Source of the DNA: an uncultured Bacilli bacterium | Lineage (GTDB): Bacteria > Bacillota_I > Bacilli_A > RF39 > UBA660 | DNA: 64,000 nt | Reading direction: 5' to 3' | Assembly (NCBI GenBank): GCA_934096235.1 | Contig: CAKOLO010000001.1 | Span: forward strand, 186,001-250,000 | Shown here: positions 26,581 to 35,377 of the stretch, in pieces | Numbering within the stretch: position 1 is the stretch's first letter | Layout of the letters: each line of letters begins with the position of its first letter | Made by a program: the position numbers and the translations under genes | Notes under the pieces: model-generated | Seen by the model: only the letters and a program-made list of their open reading frames with translations | Database searches by the model: none | Told to the model about the DNA's origin: nothing

Positions 26581-26682
26581 TTAAAGTTTATAACACATTT
26601 CTTTACATCTATCACATACCTTGTTAATTACACTTGTTTTAGCCATATATTTCTATTTCCATTCATCAAGGCTTTCTTTCAT
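26581..26682 (-). pseudogene. Small CxxC peptide gene with an in-frame amber stop
   Basis: Behind a good promoter and AAAGGAG, an ATG at 26680-26682 reads MKESLDEWK and meets TAG. The same frame continues KYMAKTSVINKVCDRC to a stop at 26581-26583, with a second ATG two codons after the TAG. It is either a 33-residue peptide broken by an amber mutation, or a nine-codon upstream reading frame before a 21-residue peptide with a CxxC. Its promoter belongs to a repeated family also found before the Rpn gene. The rest of 26510-26791 shows nothing clear. Confidence 0.4.
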
Positions 26683-26691
26683 TTATCTCCT

Positions 26692-26730
26692 TTTATTATT
26701 ATAGCTAACCTTAACTTTTTAAAACACTTC
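26692..26730 (-). promoter_or_regulatory. Repeated promoter element, copy C
   Basis: Minus-strand TGTTTT, 17-base spacer, TATAAT, then AATAAAAGGAG. It shares the GAAGTGTTTT start and the -10 region with copies A (27696) and B (32958); the spacer has GGTTAGC where the others have GGCTAAC. Confidence 0.6.
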
Positions 26731-26791
26731 ATTTATTTTTTTAAATTTGATTTTATTTTAAGACTTTAAAGAGTATTAAATTTAACAATAA

Positions 26792-27664
26792 TCAATTTTT
26801 ATTATTTATTAATTCATTAATTTTTAATTCATATTCTTCAATAAGTTTGTTAAGTTTTTGTCTATCTTTTTCAGCTTCTTGTTTTTTCTTTTCAACTTCT
26901 TGTTCTTTCTTTTCTACTTCTTTTATTCGCTCATCAAGTTTTTTATTTTTTTCATTATATTCTTGGTCTCTTAGTTTTTCTAAATACTCTCTTGTTGCTT
27001 TTAGTTTTTTATCATCTTCTTCATCAGACATTAATATAGTGTATTCTGGATCATCATTTAATTCTTCTACTCTATCTTTATATCTTTTCACTCTTTCATC
27101 TCCATTACATAACTTTTCTAACTCTTCATTACTTGATATAAGCATTATGAGAGGTTTAAATCTTTCTTTTTCAACTTTAGTTTTATTATAATATGTTTTT
27201 TTAAGTTTATCTACATTAAACTCATATATAATAAATTTTTCTGACCAAAACTCCCCGTATTCACTTTTAAGCATATACTTAGAAACTTCATGAATTTTGT
27301 TATTTTTACTTGTTAAATTTATTTGAACAGATATTGGCTGCAATACATAGTTTTCTGATGTGTTAAGAGCATTACTATAAATACTTGCTAAATAACCTAG
27401 ATTTCTATCCCTTATAAATTGTTCACTTTCTCCATTATTTATTTCAACATTAAATACTTTTCCATTTGTTTTAATAATAGTATCTACTACTTTAGATTTA
27501 ATTATTTTATTGTCTTTAATAATTTCTCTATCTTTAAGTTCTAGTTCATCTATCTTCATATCTAAACAACTTTCAATTAACCATTTAAGTAAGTCTTTAT
27601 TCTTTTCAATATAAAATGTATTCTTAAAAATAATATCATTCATACCATTATACTTTTTATTCAT
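26792..27664 (-). CDS. Rpn-family PD-(D/E)XK nuclease / putative transposase
   Basis: 290 residues. The start (MNDIIFKNTFYIEKNKDLLKWLIES) and the core VVDTIIKTNGKVFNVEINNG, followed by RNLGYLASIYSN, match the Rpn (PDDEXK_2, recombination-promoting nuclease) family, with Asp in VVDTI and Glu in VEI as the catalytic pair. The third core residue is Asn instead of the usual Gln or Lys. A charged coiled coil (about 235-290) ends the protein. Rpn proteins are widespread DNA endonucleases linked with mobile elements, but no terminal repeats are visible. AGGAGG precedes the ATG, and a repeated promoter element stands upstream. Confidence 0.8.
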   Translation of the reverse strand: MNKKYNGMNDIIFKNTFYIEKNKDLLKWLIESCLDMKIDELELKDREIIKDNKIIKSKVVDTIIKTNGKVFNVEINNGESEQFIRDRNLGYLASIYSNALNTSENYVLQPISVQINLTSKNNKIHEVSKYMLKSEYGEFWSEKFIIYEFNVDKLKKTYYNKTKVEKERFKPLIMLISSNEELEKLCNGDERVKRYKDRVEELNDDPEYTILMSDEEDDKKLKATREYLEKLRDQEYNEKNKKLDERIKEVEKKEQEVEKKKQEAEKDRQKLNKLIEEYELKINELINNKN

Positions 27665-27695
27665 CTATTACCTCCTTTCTAGAGTTTATCTCCCT

Positions 27696-27733
27696 CTATT
27701 ATTATAGTTAGCCATAAAATACCAAAACACTTC
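27696..27733 (-). promoter_or_regulatory. Repeated promoter element, copy A (before the Rpn gene)
   Basis: Minus-strand TGTTTT, 17-base spacer ending GGCTAAC, TATAAT. Nearly identical to copy B at 32958, including flanking bases that a plain promoter would not need. Confidence 0.7.
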
Positions 27734-27751
27734 TTTTTTATTAAATTTTTT

Positions 27752-27778
27752 CAAACAAAAAGGAAGCATTTGCTTCCA
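27752..27778 (-). terminator. Intrinsic terminator of uvrA
   Basis: Minus-strand hairpin GGAAGCA-AA-TGCTTCC (27762-27777) followed by TTTTTGTTTG. Confidence 0.85.
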
Positions 27779-27787
27779 TATATTTTT

Positions 27788-30601
27788 TTATTTTAAATAA
27801 TCTTTTAAATACTCTCCAGTATAAGATTCTTTAACCTTAACTACTTCTTCAGGAGTTCCTTTTGCTACTATAGTACCACCAAAGTCTCCACCTTCAGGCC
27901 CCAAATCAATAATATAATCTGCTTGTTTAATTATATCTAAGTTATGTTCTATAACTATAACTGTATCTCCATTATCAACTATTCTATTTAATATAACAAG
28001 CAATTTCTTAATATCATCTTGATGAAGACCAGTAGATGGTTCATCTAGGATAAATACACTCTTACCAGTAGGCTTCTTTTGAAGTTCTTTAGCAAGCTTT
28101 ACACGAGATGCTTCACCACCAGATAATGTAACAGCATTTTGTCCAAGAGCTACATATCCAAGTCCTACTTCTTCCATAACTTTAAGAGTTTTATATACTT
28201 TAGGAACATTTTCAAAAATCTTTAAAGCATCGCTTACACGAGTATCAAGTACCTCTGATATATTAAGTCCTTTAAATTTAATTTTTAATGTTTCTTTATT
28301 ATATCTAGTAGCATTACACACATCACATGGAACATACACATCTGGTAAGAAATGCATTTCAATCTTTTTAACCCCATCTCCAGAACATGCTTCGCATCTT
28401 CCACCCTTAACATTAAAACTAAATCTACTCTTATCATATCCATGTATTTTAGATTCTTTAGTTTCAGCAAACACATCTCTTATCGCATCAAATACACCTG
28501 TATAAGTTGCTGGATTACTACGAGGAGTTCTGCCTATTGGATCTTGTGTAATATTTACTATCTTATCAACATTCTCTATTCCCTTAATAGCTTTAAATTT
28601 ACCAGGTTTATCTTTAGATCTATTTATTTTATTTGATAATGCTTTACATAATATCTCATTTACTAAAGTACTTTTACCACTACCAGATACACCAGTAACG
28701 CATATAAACTTACCAAGTGGAAACTCAACACTAATATTCTTTAAATTATTTTCTTTACATCCAGTTATCTTAATAGATTTTCCATTTCCTTTACGTCTTT
28801 TTTTTGGTACTTCGATTACTTCTTTACCACTTAAATACCTACCAGTTAAAGATTTATCATTCTTCATCACTTCTTCTGGAGTACCACATGCTACTAAATA
28901 TCCTCCTTCATTACCAGCTTTTGGTCCAATATCTACTAAATAGTCAGCGGCAAGCATAGTATCAGTATCATGTTCAACTACTATTAAAGTATTACCTAAA
29001 TCTCTCATTTCTTTTAAAGAATTTATAAGCTTTGCATTATCCCTTTGATGAAGACCAATACTAGGTTCATCAAGAACATAAAGAATTCCAGAAAGTCTAC
29101 TACCTATTTGAGTAGCAAGTCTAATTCTTTGAGCTTCACCACCACTTAATGTAGCAGCTTCTCTTGATAAAGTTAAGTATTCAAGTCCTACATTCTTTAA
29201 GAAAGTAAGTCTTTCTTTAATCTCTTTAACTACCAAGAATGATACTTCAGTTTGTTCTTTACTAAGTTTAAGTTTATCAAACCAAATAAGTAAATCCCTA
29301 ATACTCATATTAGTTACTTCATATATATTTTTATTATTAACTCTTACACTTAAAGCTTCATCTCTAAGTCTAGTTTGATGACAACTAGGACAAGGAAGTT
29401 CAGTCATATATCTTTCTATCCAGTCTCTAATAGATGGACTACTTGTTTCCATATAACGTCTTTCTAAATTAGTAATTATTCCTTCAAAATAATCATAACT
29501 TTTTAAAACACTTCCACTTCTAGTAGTTAAAGATAAATCAAGTCTATCAGGACTTCTATATAATATAATATTAAGCTCTTCACGCGTTAAATCTTTAACA
29601 GGCTTATAAAGATCTATATTATAATGTTTAGCAACTAAAGCAAGCTTCTTAAATGCTATATTTAAAGTTTCACCACTTTGAAAAGATGCAACTGCCCCAT
29701 CCATAATAGATAAGTTTTTATCAGGTATTAAAATATCCTCATCAATATGTAAATTAACTCCTAAACCTTTACAAACAGGACAAGCACCATAAGGACTATT
29801 AAAAGAAAATAATCTAGGTTCAAGTTCAGGAATGCTAAAATCACATAAAGGACAAGCATAATTTTCACTCATTACTATTTCTTTATCACCAAGTATATTT
29901 ATTACAACCTTACCATTAGCCATCTTAGTAGAAGTTTCAATACTCTCAAATATTCTACTTCTAGAATCTTCCTTAATTACAATTCTATCAATTATAACAT
30001 CTATATTATGCTTATTATTCTTTTCAAGAACTATATCATCATTTAAATCTTTAACTTCACCATCTATTCTAGCTCTTACAAAGCCTTCTTTTCGTAACTC
30101 TTCTAACAAATCTTTTTGAGTTCCTTTTTCACCATGAACAACTGGAGCCATTATTTCTATTCTAGTACCAACTTCATATTCAAGAACTTTATTAGTCATC
30201 TCTTCAATACTTTGCTCAGTTACTGGAATATTATGTTTAGGACAATAAGGAGTACCAACCCTTGCAAATAAAAGTCTTAAATAATCATATATTTCAGTAA
30301 TAGTACCAACAGTACTTCTAGGATTCTTATTAGTAGATTTTTGATCGATACTAATACTTGGACTTAATCCTTCGATAGAATCTACTTCGGGTTTATTCAT
30401 ATTTCCTAAAAACTGACGAGCATATGCACTAAGACTTTCAACATAACGTCTTTGTCCTTCAGCATATATAGTATCAAAAGCAAGACTACTCTTACCACTA
30501 CCAGATACACCAGTCATAACTATTAATTTGTTCTTAGGAAGTTCTAAATTTATATTTTTTAAATTGTTTTCACGAGCATTCTTAATAATTATTTTATCCA
30601 T
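27788..30601 (-). CDS. uvrA: Excinuclease ABC subunit A
   Basis: Damage-sensing ATPase of nucleotide excision repair. 937 residues, full length. Two ABC modules carry Walker A GVSGSGKSS (about 30) and GVSGSGKST (about 630), two signature motifs (LSGGEAQRIRLA, LSGGEASRVKLA) and Walker B LYVLDEPSIGLHQRD and VFILDEPSTGLHQDD. Two zinc fingers are present (CPLC...CPVC and CEAC...CDVC). The start at 30601 has GAGGTG just before it; the reading four codons longer does not. uvrB is not adjacent. Shadow frames in this gene were ignored. Confidence 0.98.
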   Translation of the reverse strand: MDKIIIKNARENNLKNINLELPKNKLIVMTGVSGSGKSSLAFDTIYAEGQRRYVESLSAYARQFLGNMNKPEVDSIEGLSPSISIDQKSTNKNPRSTVGTITEIYDYLRLLFARVGTPYCPKHNIPVTEQSIEEMTNKVLEYEVGTRIEIMAPVVHGEKGTQKDLLEELRKEGFVRARIDGEVKDLNDDIVLEKNNKHNIDVIIDRIVIKEDSRSRIFESIETSTKMANGKVVINILGDKEIVMSENYACPLCDFSIPELEPRLFSFNSPYGACPVCKGLGVNLHIDEDILIPDKNLSIMDGAVASFQSGETLNIAFKKLALVAKHYNIDLYKPVKDLTREELNIILYRSPDRLDLSLTTRSGSVLKSYDYFEGIITNLERRYMETSSPSIRDWIERYMTELPCPSCHQTRLRDEALSVRVNNKNIYEVTNMSIRDLLIWFDKLKLSKEQTEVSFLVVKEIKERLTFLKNVGLEYLTLSREAATLSGGEAQRIRLATQIGSRLSGILYVLDEPSIGLHQRDNAKLINSLKEMRDLGNTLIVVEHDTDTMLAADYLVDIGPKAGNEGGYLVACGTPEEVMKNDKSLTGRYLSGKEVIEVPKKRRKGNGKSIKITGCKENNLKNISVEFPLGKFICVTGVSGSGKSTLVNEILCKALSNKINRSKDKPGKFKAIKGIENVDKIVNITQDPIGRTPRSNPATYTGVFDAIRDVFAETKESKIHGYDKSRFSFNVKGGRCEACSGDGVKKIEMHFLPDVYVPCDVCNATRYNKETLKIKFKGLNISEVLDTRVSDALKIFENVPKVYKTLKVMEEVGLGYVALGQNAVTLSGGEASRVKLAKELQKKPTGKSVFILDEPSTGLHQDDIKKLLVILNRIVDNGDTVIVIEHNLDIIKQADYIIDLGPEGGDFGGTIVAKGTPEEVVKVKESYTGEYLKDYLK

Positions 30602-30716
30602 TTCACACCTCATTATATTATTAACATAAACATTTGTTCATATACTAATACACAAGTAATAATATAATGAATTTACTTTAAAAAGTCAATATATTTACAA
30701 ACAAATTTTTGTATAA

Positions 30717-30742
30717 ATTAAAAAGTACTATTTCTAGTACTA
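30717..30742 (-). terminator. Intrinsic terminator of the prepilin/TasA-like operon
   Basis: Minus-strand hairpin AGTACTA-GAAA-TAGTACT (30724-30741) followed by TTTTAATTT. It overlaps the stop of the 30740 gene. Confidence 0.83.
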
Positions 30743-32233
30743 TTTAACAGTAAATTTCAAAGTATTAGGTATACTAGTAACACTTGAATCATTAAATTTA
30801 GTAGCAGTCGTTTCATCTTTAGCATATCCAGTGGTTGCCTTAGCACCATTAAACATACCTGCAAGTATTGTATTATCACCTATCACAAAATTGCTTAAAT
30901 CTAAAGTACTTACATTTGAACTAGCAAACATAGCCTCCATATCTGTTACTTTACTTGTATTAAAGCTGCTTAAATCTATTGCTGTAGCATTACTTGATGC
31001 AAACATCCATCCTGTATTAACAACATTACTTGTATCAAAATTGTTTAAAGAAAGACTTGAAGCCTTAGAGTTAAAGAACATTCCCCTCATATTTACAACA
31101 GTACTAGTATTAAAATTAGTTAAATCTATAGAATTAGCATTACTTTCTCCAAACATATATGAAGTTGAAACAACAGGTTTATCATTTATATATGAACATA
31201 CATGACTGCTTACAGAATCGGTAGTAGTATTAATAGCTAATACACCCGTTTGTGCAACACCCCAACCTTCTCTTGTGATATTAGTTAATTTAAAGTCCCT
31301 CTTATCTGGAACATAAATGAAAGTTGAAATTCCAGCATCACCAGCATCATTAAGATAACGAATTTGTTGCATATAATAATATGTATAATCTCCATTAGTA
31401 TATTTAGCTCCTTGAGTTAAATCTCCATCAAATACACAATTCCATTTAGCATATAATTTAACATCATCACTCATACTAGTTATAGAAGTTACCTGATTAG
31501 TGTATTTGTTATCTGTATACCATCCCTTAAATTCCTCACCAGTTCTTGTTGGACTACATAATGTAACCCCTTCACCTTTTGCAACAGTAACGTTATTACA
31601 CCCATCATCTCCATAAGTTACATAAGTTAATTTAAAGTTTTTTCTGTTGTCACATGAATCTTTAGTTTTAGTATCTTGTGCTTGCACAAACAAAGTTGCA
31701 TTCATACTTTTATTAAGCATTGATGCTTGATTCGTATTACTATCATACTCTATCCATATATACATAGTATATTTTTTAATAGTTCCTTTTTCAAAGAAAT
31801 ATAAAGACCCAAGATCTATATTTGATCCATTACTTGCTCCATCAAAACTACCAGTTATAGTAGTACCAGTTTCATCATTAACAACTGCATATCTAAAATA
31901 ACTATTAGCAAGACCGCTATCAATACTATTTACTTTTAAATATAATTCAACACAAGTATTTAATGTATTAGTTCCATTAGTTACACTAAAATGCTTTACG
32001 AAAGATGCTTTTTCAAAATTATTACCATTTGTAAACAAAGGTTCAACATCAGTAGCATTTACACTAGTATCACTTATCTTAATATCTATACTTCCAGTAC
32101 TTACTTTAGTAGGATTTATTAAATCATTCAAAACAGACCCTTGAAAATAAGCAAATGTCAAAGTAGCAACACTAACTATTAAAGTTAATACCATTATAAT
32201 AATATATTTTCTTTTTAATTTAATACTTTCCAT
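30740..32233 (-). CDS. TasA-like surface protein with an InlB-type repeat and DUF285 repeats
   Basis: 497 residues. An export segment (about 10-30) ends in TFAYFQ. The TasA/CalY-like region (about 40-195) is followed by a Listeria-Bacteroides/InlB B-type repeat (about 200-268: YVTYGDDGCNNV, EEFKGWYTDNKYTNQVT, LYAKW) and then about five DUF285 repeats (MSYMFGESNANSIDLTNFNTS and following). The start has AGAGGGTG. The prepilin-like gene ends 11 bases upstream, so both are probably co-transcribed. It is likely surface-exposed; the binding partner is unknown. Confidence 0.85.
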   Translation of the reverse strand: MESIKLKRKYIIIMVLTLIVSVATLTFAYFQGSVLNDLINPTKVSTGSIDIKISDTSVNATDVEPLFTNGNNFEKASFVKHFSVTNGTNTLNTCVELYLKVNSIDSGLANSYFRYAVVNDETGTTITGSFDGASNGSNIDLGSLYFFEKGTIKKYTMYIWIEYDSNTNQASMLNKSMNATLFVQAQDTKTKDSCDNRKNFKLTYVTYGDDGCNNVTVAKGEGVTLCSPTRTGEEFKGWYTDNKYTNQVTSITSMSDDVKLYAKWNCVFDGDLTQGAKYTNGDYTYYYMQQIRYLNDAGDAGISTFIYVPDKRDFKLTNITREGWGVAQTGVLAINTTTDSVSSHVCSYINDKPVVSTSYMFGESNANSIDLTNFNTSTVVNMRGMFFNSKASSLSLNNFDTSNVVNTGWMFASSNATAIDLSSFNTSKVTDMEAMFASSNVSTLDLSNFVIGDNTILAGMFNGAKATTGYAKDETTATKFNDSSVTSIPNTLKFTVK

Positions 32234-32244
32234 ATTTTCACCCT

Positions 32245-32712
32245 CTAATTAGAACATTTTTTATTAAATTCAGATATTGGTGTATCACAGCACTCACAAG
32301 CATACCCTCTACTATTCGCAATACAAACTTCTTGACCATTAGAATATCTAACTACACAAGAATCTAAATATTCATTATCTCCAGCTGAAGCAATATATAA
32401 CTTAATTATATAACTACTCGGAAATGCTTGATTAGTAACACTATTTTTAAAGTTTTTATCTACGTAATTAGATGCTTGAAGTTCACCTAATTTAATAGAT
32501 ATTTTCCTATCTTCATTTAAAGAATTTCTCCATGAATCATTAAGATCAACATAAATATTTGCTGCTCTTTGCATTTCTCTATATTTTCCTCTTAAATCTT
32601 CTTCATTAGTATCACTATTACTTTTACTAAATATCATTGCTGATCCAGCACTAATTATCGCAGTTAATACTATAACAACTAATAATTCCATAAGAGTAAA
32701 GCCATTCTTCAT
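32245..32712 (-). CDS. Type IV prepilin-like protein
   Basis: 155 residues. The class III signal is clear: a short basic leader, then GFTLMELLVVIVLTAI (prepilin peptidase cleavage after Gly, Glu at +5) with a hydrophobic helix. The remainder is a small soluble domain with five Cys near the end (SCVVRYSNGQEVC, CECCDTP), likely disulfide-bonded. The ATG at 32712 was preferred for its AGGTG. No pilus ATPase, assembly or prepilin peptidase gene is nearby. It could be a minor pilin, a ComG-like pseudopilin or a secreted single protein. Confidence 0.78.
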   Translation of the reverse strand: MKNGFTLMELLVVIVLTAIISAGSAMIFSKSNSDTNEEDLRGKYREMQRAANIYVDLNDSWRNSLNEDRKISIKLGELQASNYVDKNFKNSVTNQAFPSSYIIKLYIASAGDNEYLDSCVVRYSNGQEVCIANSRGYACECCDTPISEFNKKCSN

Positions 32713-32766
32713 CTTACACCTCAATATCTTATATCATATATTATTATACACTATTATTATAATATT

Positions 32767-32946
32767 TTAAAGATTCTTTTTAAGATAATTTATACATTTA
32801 TTATATCCATTTATATATCCTATATCATATAGTTTAGACATAACTTCTAATTCATTTATTTTCTTAAATATTTTATTACTATCTTTTAATGCATCTTTTA
32901 ATCCTTCAATAAAACCAAGTTCATAAGATTTAATATATTTATACAT
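32767..32946 (-). CDS. Small unknown soluble protein
   Basis: 59 residues from an ATG with AGGAGGG just before it (a longer in-frame reading upstream would run through the promoter and is rejected). It is helical and charged (MYKYIKSYELGFIEGLKDALK), with a C-terminal DIGYINGYNKCINYLKKNL. No known family was recognised. It is transcribed from repeated promoter element copy B, almost identical to that before the Rpn gene. Confidence 0.55.
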   Translation of the reverse strand: MYKYIKSYELGFIEGLKDALKDSNKIFKKINELEVMSKLYDIGYINGYNKCINYLKKNL

Positions 32947-32957
32947 AACTAACCCTC

Positions 32958-32993
32958 CTATTATTATAGTTAGCCATAAAATATTAAAACACT
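32958..32993 (-). promoter_or_regulatory. Repeated promoter element, copy B
   Basis: Minus-strand TGTTTT, 17-base spacer ending GGCTAAC, TATAAT, then AATAGGAGGG. From the -35 to AATAATAG it differs from copy A by only two bases in the spacer. Confidence 0.7.
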
Positions 32994-32994
32994 G

Positions 32995-33027
32995 CAAAAA
33001 AAGCAAAAGAATTAATTTCCTTTTGCT
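32995..33027 (-). terminator. Intrinsic terminator of the 33012 gene
   Basis: Minus-strand hairpin AGCAAAAG/CTTTTGCT (33002-33009 and 33020-33027) followed by TTTTTTGC. Confidence 0.85.
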
Positions 33028-33530
33028 TCTAATTCTGTTTTAGTTTTTACTTCTTGCCAAAATGGACCAAATTCATATGCAACTACATCTCCATAATCAT
33101 ATTTATATGCAATGTATCCAGCACCTTTACACCATGAAACAGTTCCATCATCATTTTTAGTTTCACCTTTTGTAAAACAAAATTTAGGTTCATTTTTATT
33201 TTGTACATTATAAAAGTCATATACTATAACAGCTATCCAAGCAAATAATGCTATTGTTATTAAAAAATTAAATATTTTTCTAACAACATGCTTTTTCTTT
33301 TTAGGTTGTACTTGGTTAGCTTGCTCTTGTCTTATTTCTTCTTTTAATGTTTCAGGCATTACATTTTCTTCAGGTGTTTGTACTTGAGGAGTTACTGTAT
33401 TTCCTTGTATAACTGGAGTTTCATTTACTGTAGCTCCTGCAAGTGGTGTCACAGGTGGCTCAGGTGGAGCTATAGGAGCACCATTATTATTATTCATATT
33501 TGGTACATTATTTAAATTATTATCGTTCAT
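33012..33530 (-). CDS. Unknown single-pass membrane protein with Pro/Asn-rich cytoplasmic part
   Basis: Not recognised. 172 residues. Residues 1-75 are Asn- and Pro-rich low-complexity sequence (NNNNGAPIAPPEPPVTP), then a basic patch KPKKKKHVVRK-like, one transmembrane segment (about 88-107), and an outer domain with two Cys (KFCFTKGETKNDDGTVSWCKG) and several Tyr/Trp. AGGAG precedes the ATG. The positive-inside rule places the Pro-rich part in the cytoplasm. Single-gene unit. Confidence 0.65.
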   Translation of the reverse strand: MNDNNLNNVPNMNNNNGAPIAPPEPPVTPLAGATVNETPVIQGNTVTPQVQTPEENVMPETLKEEIRQEQANQVQPKKKKHVVRKIFNFLITIALFAWIAVIVYDFYNVQNKNEPKFCFTKGETKNDDGTVSWCKGAGYIAYKYDYGDVVAYEFGPFWQEVKTKTELEAKGN

Positions 33531-33579
33531 ATCATTCTCCTTACACTAAGATTATAACAAATATTAATTAAAAAATAAA

Positions 33580-33607
33580 CTAAAATAAAAAGAAGTATAA
33601 ACTTCTA
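33580..33607 (-). terminator. Intrinsic terminator of the 33605 gene
   Basis: Minus-strand hairpin AGAAGT-TTAT-ACTTCT (33591-33606) followed by TTTTATTTT. Confidence 0.8.
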
Positions 33608-35314
33608 ATTACTCTTAAGTGTAAAGTACCCAGGACTACTAGTTCCACCATCTATTTTAGCATATGTTTTATCAATGTTTGTACTATCAAACTTAGTACC
33701 AGCACCACCCACTAAATTAGTATCACCATAAAACATATCATTTGAATATGTCACATTATCTAAAACAAATTTACTACTTACATAAATAGTTTCTAAATTT
33801 GAGCAACTTTGAAACATATTAGGCATATATTTTACCTTTGCTGTGTTAAAATTACTTAAATCTAAAATCCTTCCAGTATATTTAGCGAACATGTATCCCA
33901 TTTGAATAACGGAATCTGTTTTAAGATCATTTATATTAACTATTTCAGCAGAAGAATACTCAAACATAGAATGCATAGATGTTACATTTATAGAATTAAT
34001 ATTTTCTAGATTTATTATTTTAACATTCATAGTACCATCAAACATTTTCGTCATATCAGTAACATTACCAGCATTAAATCCATTTAAATCTATTATATCA
34101 ACTTTAGCATTTTGAAACATTTGTTTCATATTAGTAACATTACTTGTATCAAAGCCACTTACATCTATTGCATTTGTTTTTATACCACCAAACATATAAC
34201 TCATATCAGTTACTTTACCCGTATTTAAACTAGTTGTATCTAAATAATTTATATTAACAATATGAAACATACCTTGCATATTAGTTACATTACTTGTGTC
34301 AAAACTACTTAAATCAAGCGACGAAATCTTGCTTCTTTCAAACATATTGCTCATATTAGTTACATTACTTGTATCTAACGCATTTAATCCAACTATTGAC
34401 GTTATATATGGAGTATTAAACATAGATTGCATATTTATAACATTACTTGTATTAAAACTACTTACATCTATTGTTGTTGCTTTACTATCCCTAAACATAT
34501 AACTCATAGATACAACAGGTTTATCATTTATGTAAGTACAAACATTCTCATTAATTTTAGAGGTACTATCTTTATTAGTTAATTCTACATGCCATCCACC
34601 TATATCCGTTTCATCGAATATAATTTCATTTTCATTTGTTACAACATAATCCTTGTTATATACATATGTGTAATTATTTGTTGTATACGTTGTCCCTGTA
34701 GTAACTTCTCCATCATAAGTACAATTAGTTACTGATGGGCCCCTATATTCTTCTATACCAATTTTTCCATTAAATGATTTCTTTTTATTATAGTTTTGAA
34801 CATAATTCTTATCATTAAACTTAACTGTTACAGTATATTCATGAGTAATATTAGGTTCTATCGAAATATTGCTTTTTATATTTCTGTTCATCTCACTACC
34901 AACAGCAAGATTTATAATCGGAACAGCCCTATAAATACTATCACAAGAACCACTTTCAGTTTGAGTTGTTTCACCATAATTTGTATAACTCTTACAATTA
35001 AGTGTTACATGAAGTTCAAAATTTTCAATTGTATTTATTAATTCTGACCAATATAAAGAATACTTAACACCCTCTGTGCCAACATTCTTTACTGTTATAG
35101 TTTTTGAAATTGATTCTCCTGGAAAAGCCCCATCAAGTTTTAGCTCAGTTTCATCTTTATATTCAAGTCTTAAGTTAGCAGTAGACATTACCACATTTTT
35201 ACCAGTTCCAACTATTTTTAAACTAAAATATGCATATGTTAGTCCTAAAATAGAAATTAATAAAAATGTTAAAGCAGATACTACAGTTATTTTTACAACC
35301 TTATCACCATTCAT
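33605..35314 (-). CDS. TasA-like/DUF285-repeat surface protein
   Basis: 569 residues. The export segment (about 8-30) ends in LTYAYFSLK. A TasA/CalY-like region (about 35-195) and a Tyr-rich link are followed by about ten DUF285 repeats (about 260-530; MSYMFGGIKTNAIDVSGFDTS and similar) and a conserved end (DGGTSSPGYFTLKSN) shared with the protein at 50910. Repeat units are more diverged than in the 1-2274 gene. The ribosome site is weak (GTGATA). Probably an adhesin or matrix component; inferred from family only. Confidence 0.87.
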   Translation of the reverse strand: MNGDKVVKITVVSALTFLLISILGLTYAYFSLKIVGTGKNVVMSTANLRLEYKDETELKLDGAFPGESISKTITVKNVGTEGVKYSLYWSELINTIENFELHVTLNCKSYTNYGETTQTESGSCDSIYRAVPIINLAVGSEMNRNIKSNISIEPNITHEYTVTVKFNDKNYVQNYNKKKSFNGKIGIEEYRGPSVTNCTYDGEVTTGTTYTTNNYTYVYNKDYVVTNENEIIFDETDIGGWHVELTNKDSTSKINENVCTYINDKPVVSMSYMFRDSKATTIDVSSFNTSNVINMQSMFNTPYITSIVGLNALDTSNVTNMSNMFERSKISSLDLSSFDTSNVTNMQGMFHIVNINYLDTTSLNTGKVTDMSYMFGGIKTNAIDVSGFDTSNVTNMKQMFQNAKVDIIDLNGFNAGNVTDMTKMFDGTMNVKIINLENINSINVTSMHSMFEYSSAEIVNINDLKTDSVIQMGYMFAKYTGRILDLSNFNTAKVKYMPNMFQSCSNLETIYVSSKFVLDNVTYSNDMFYGDTNLVGGAGTKFDSTNIDKTYAKIDGGTSSPGYFTLKSN

Positions 35315-35347
35315 ATTATCACTATTAAATATTATAACATATTTATA

Positions 35348-35377
35348 TCAAATTAAAAAGACACTTTTAAGTGTCAT
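35348..35377 (-). terminator. Intrinsic terminator of spoIVA
   Basis: Minus-strand hairpin GACACTT-AA-AAGTGTC (35360-35375) followed by TTTTTAATTT. It overlaps the end of the gene. Confidence 0.85.

Noticed and set aside
26792..27664. Insertion sequence around the Rpn-family gene
   Set aside because: No inverted terminal repeats or target-site duplication were found next to it; only the promoter element is repeated.
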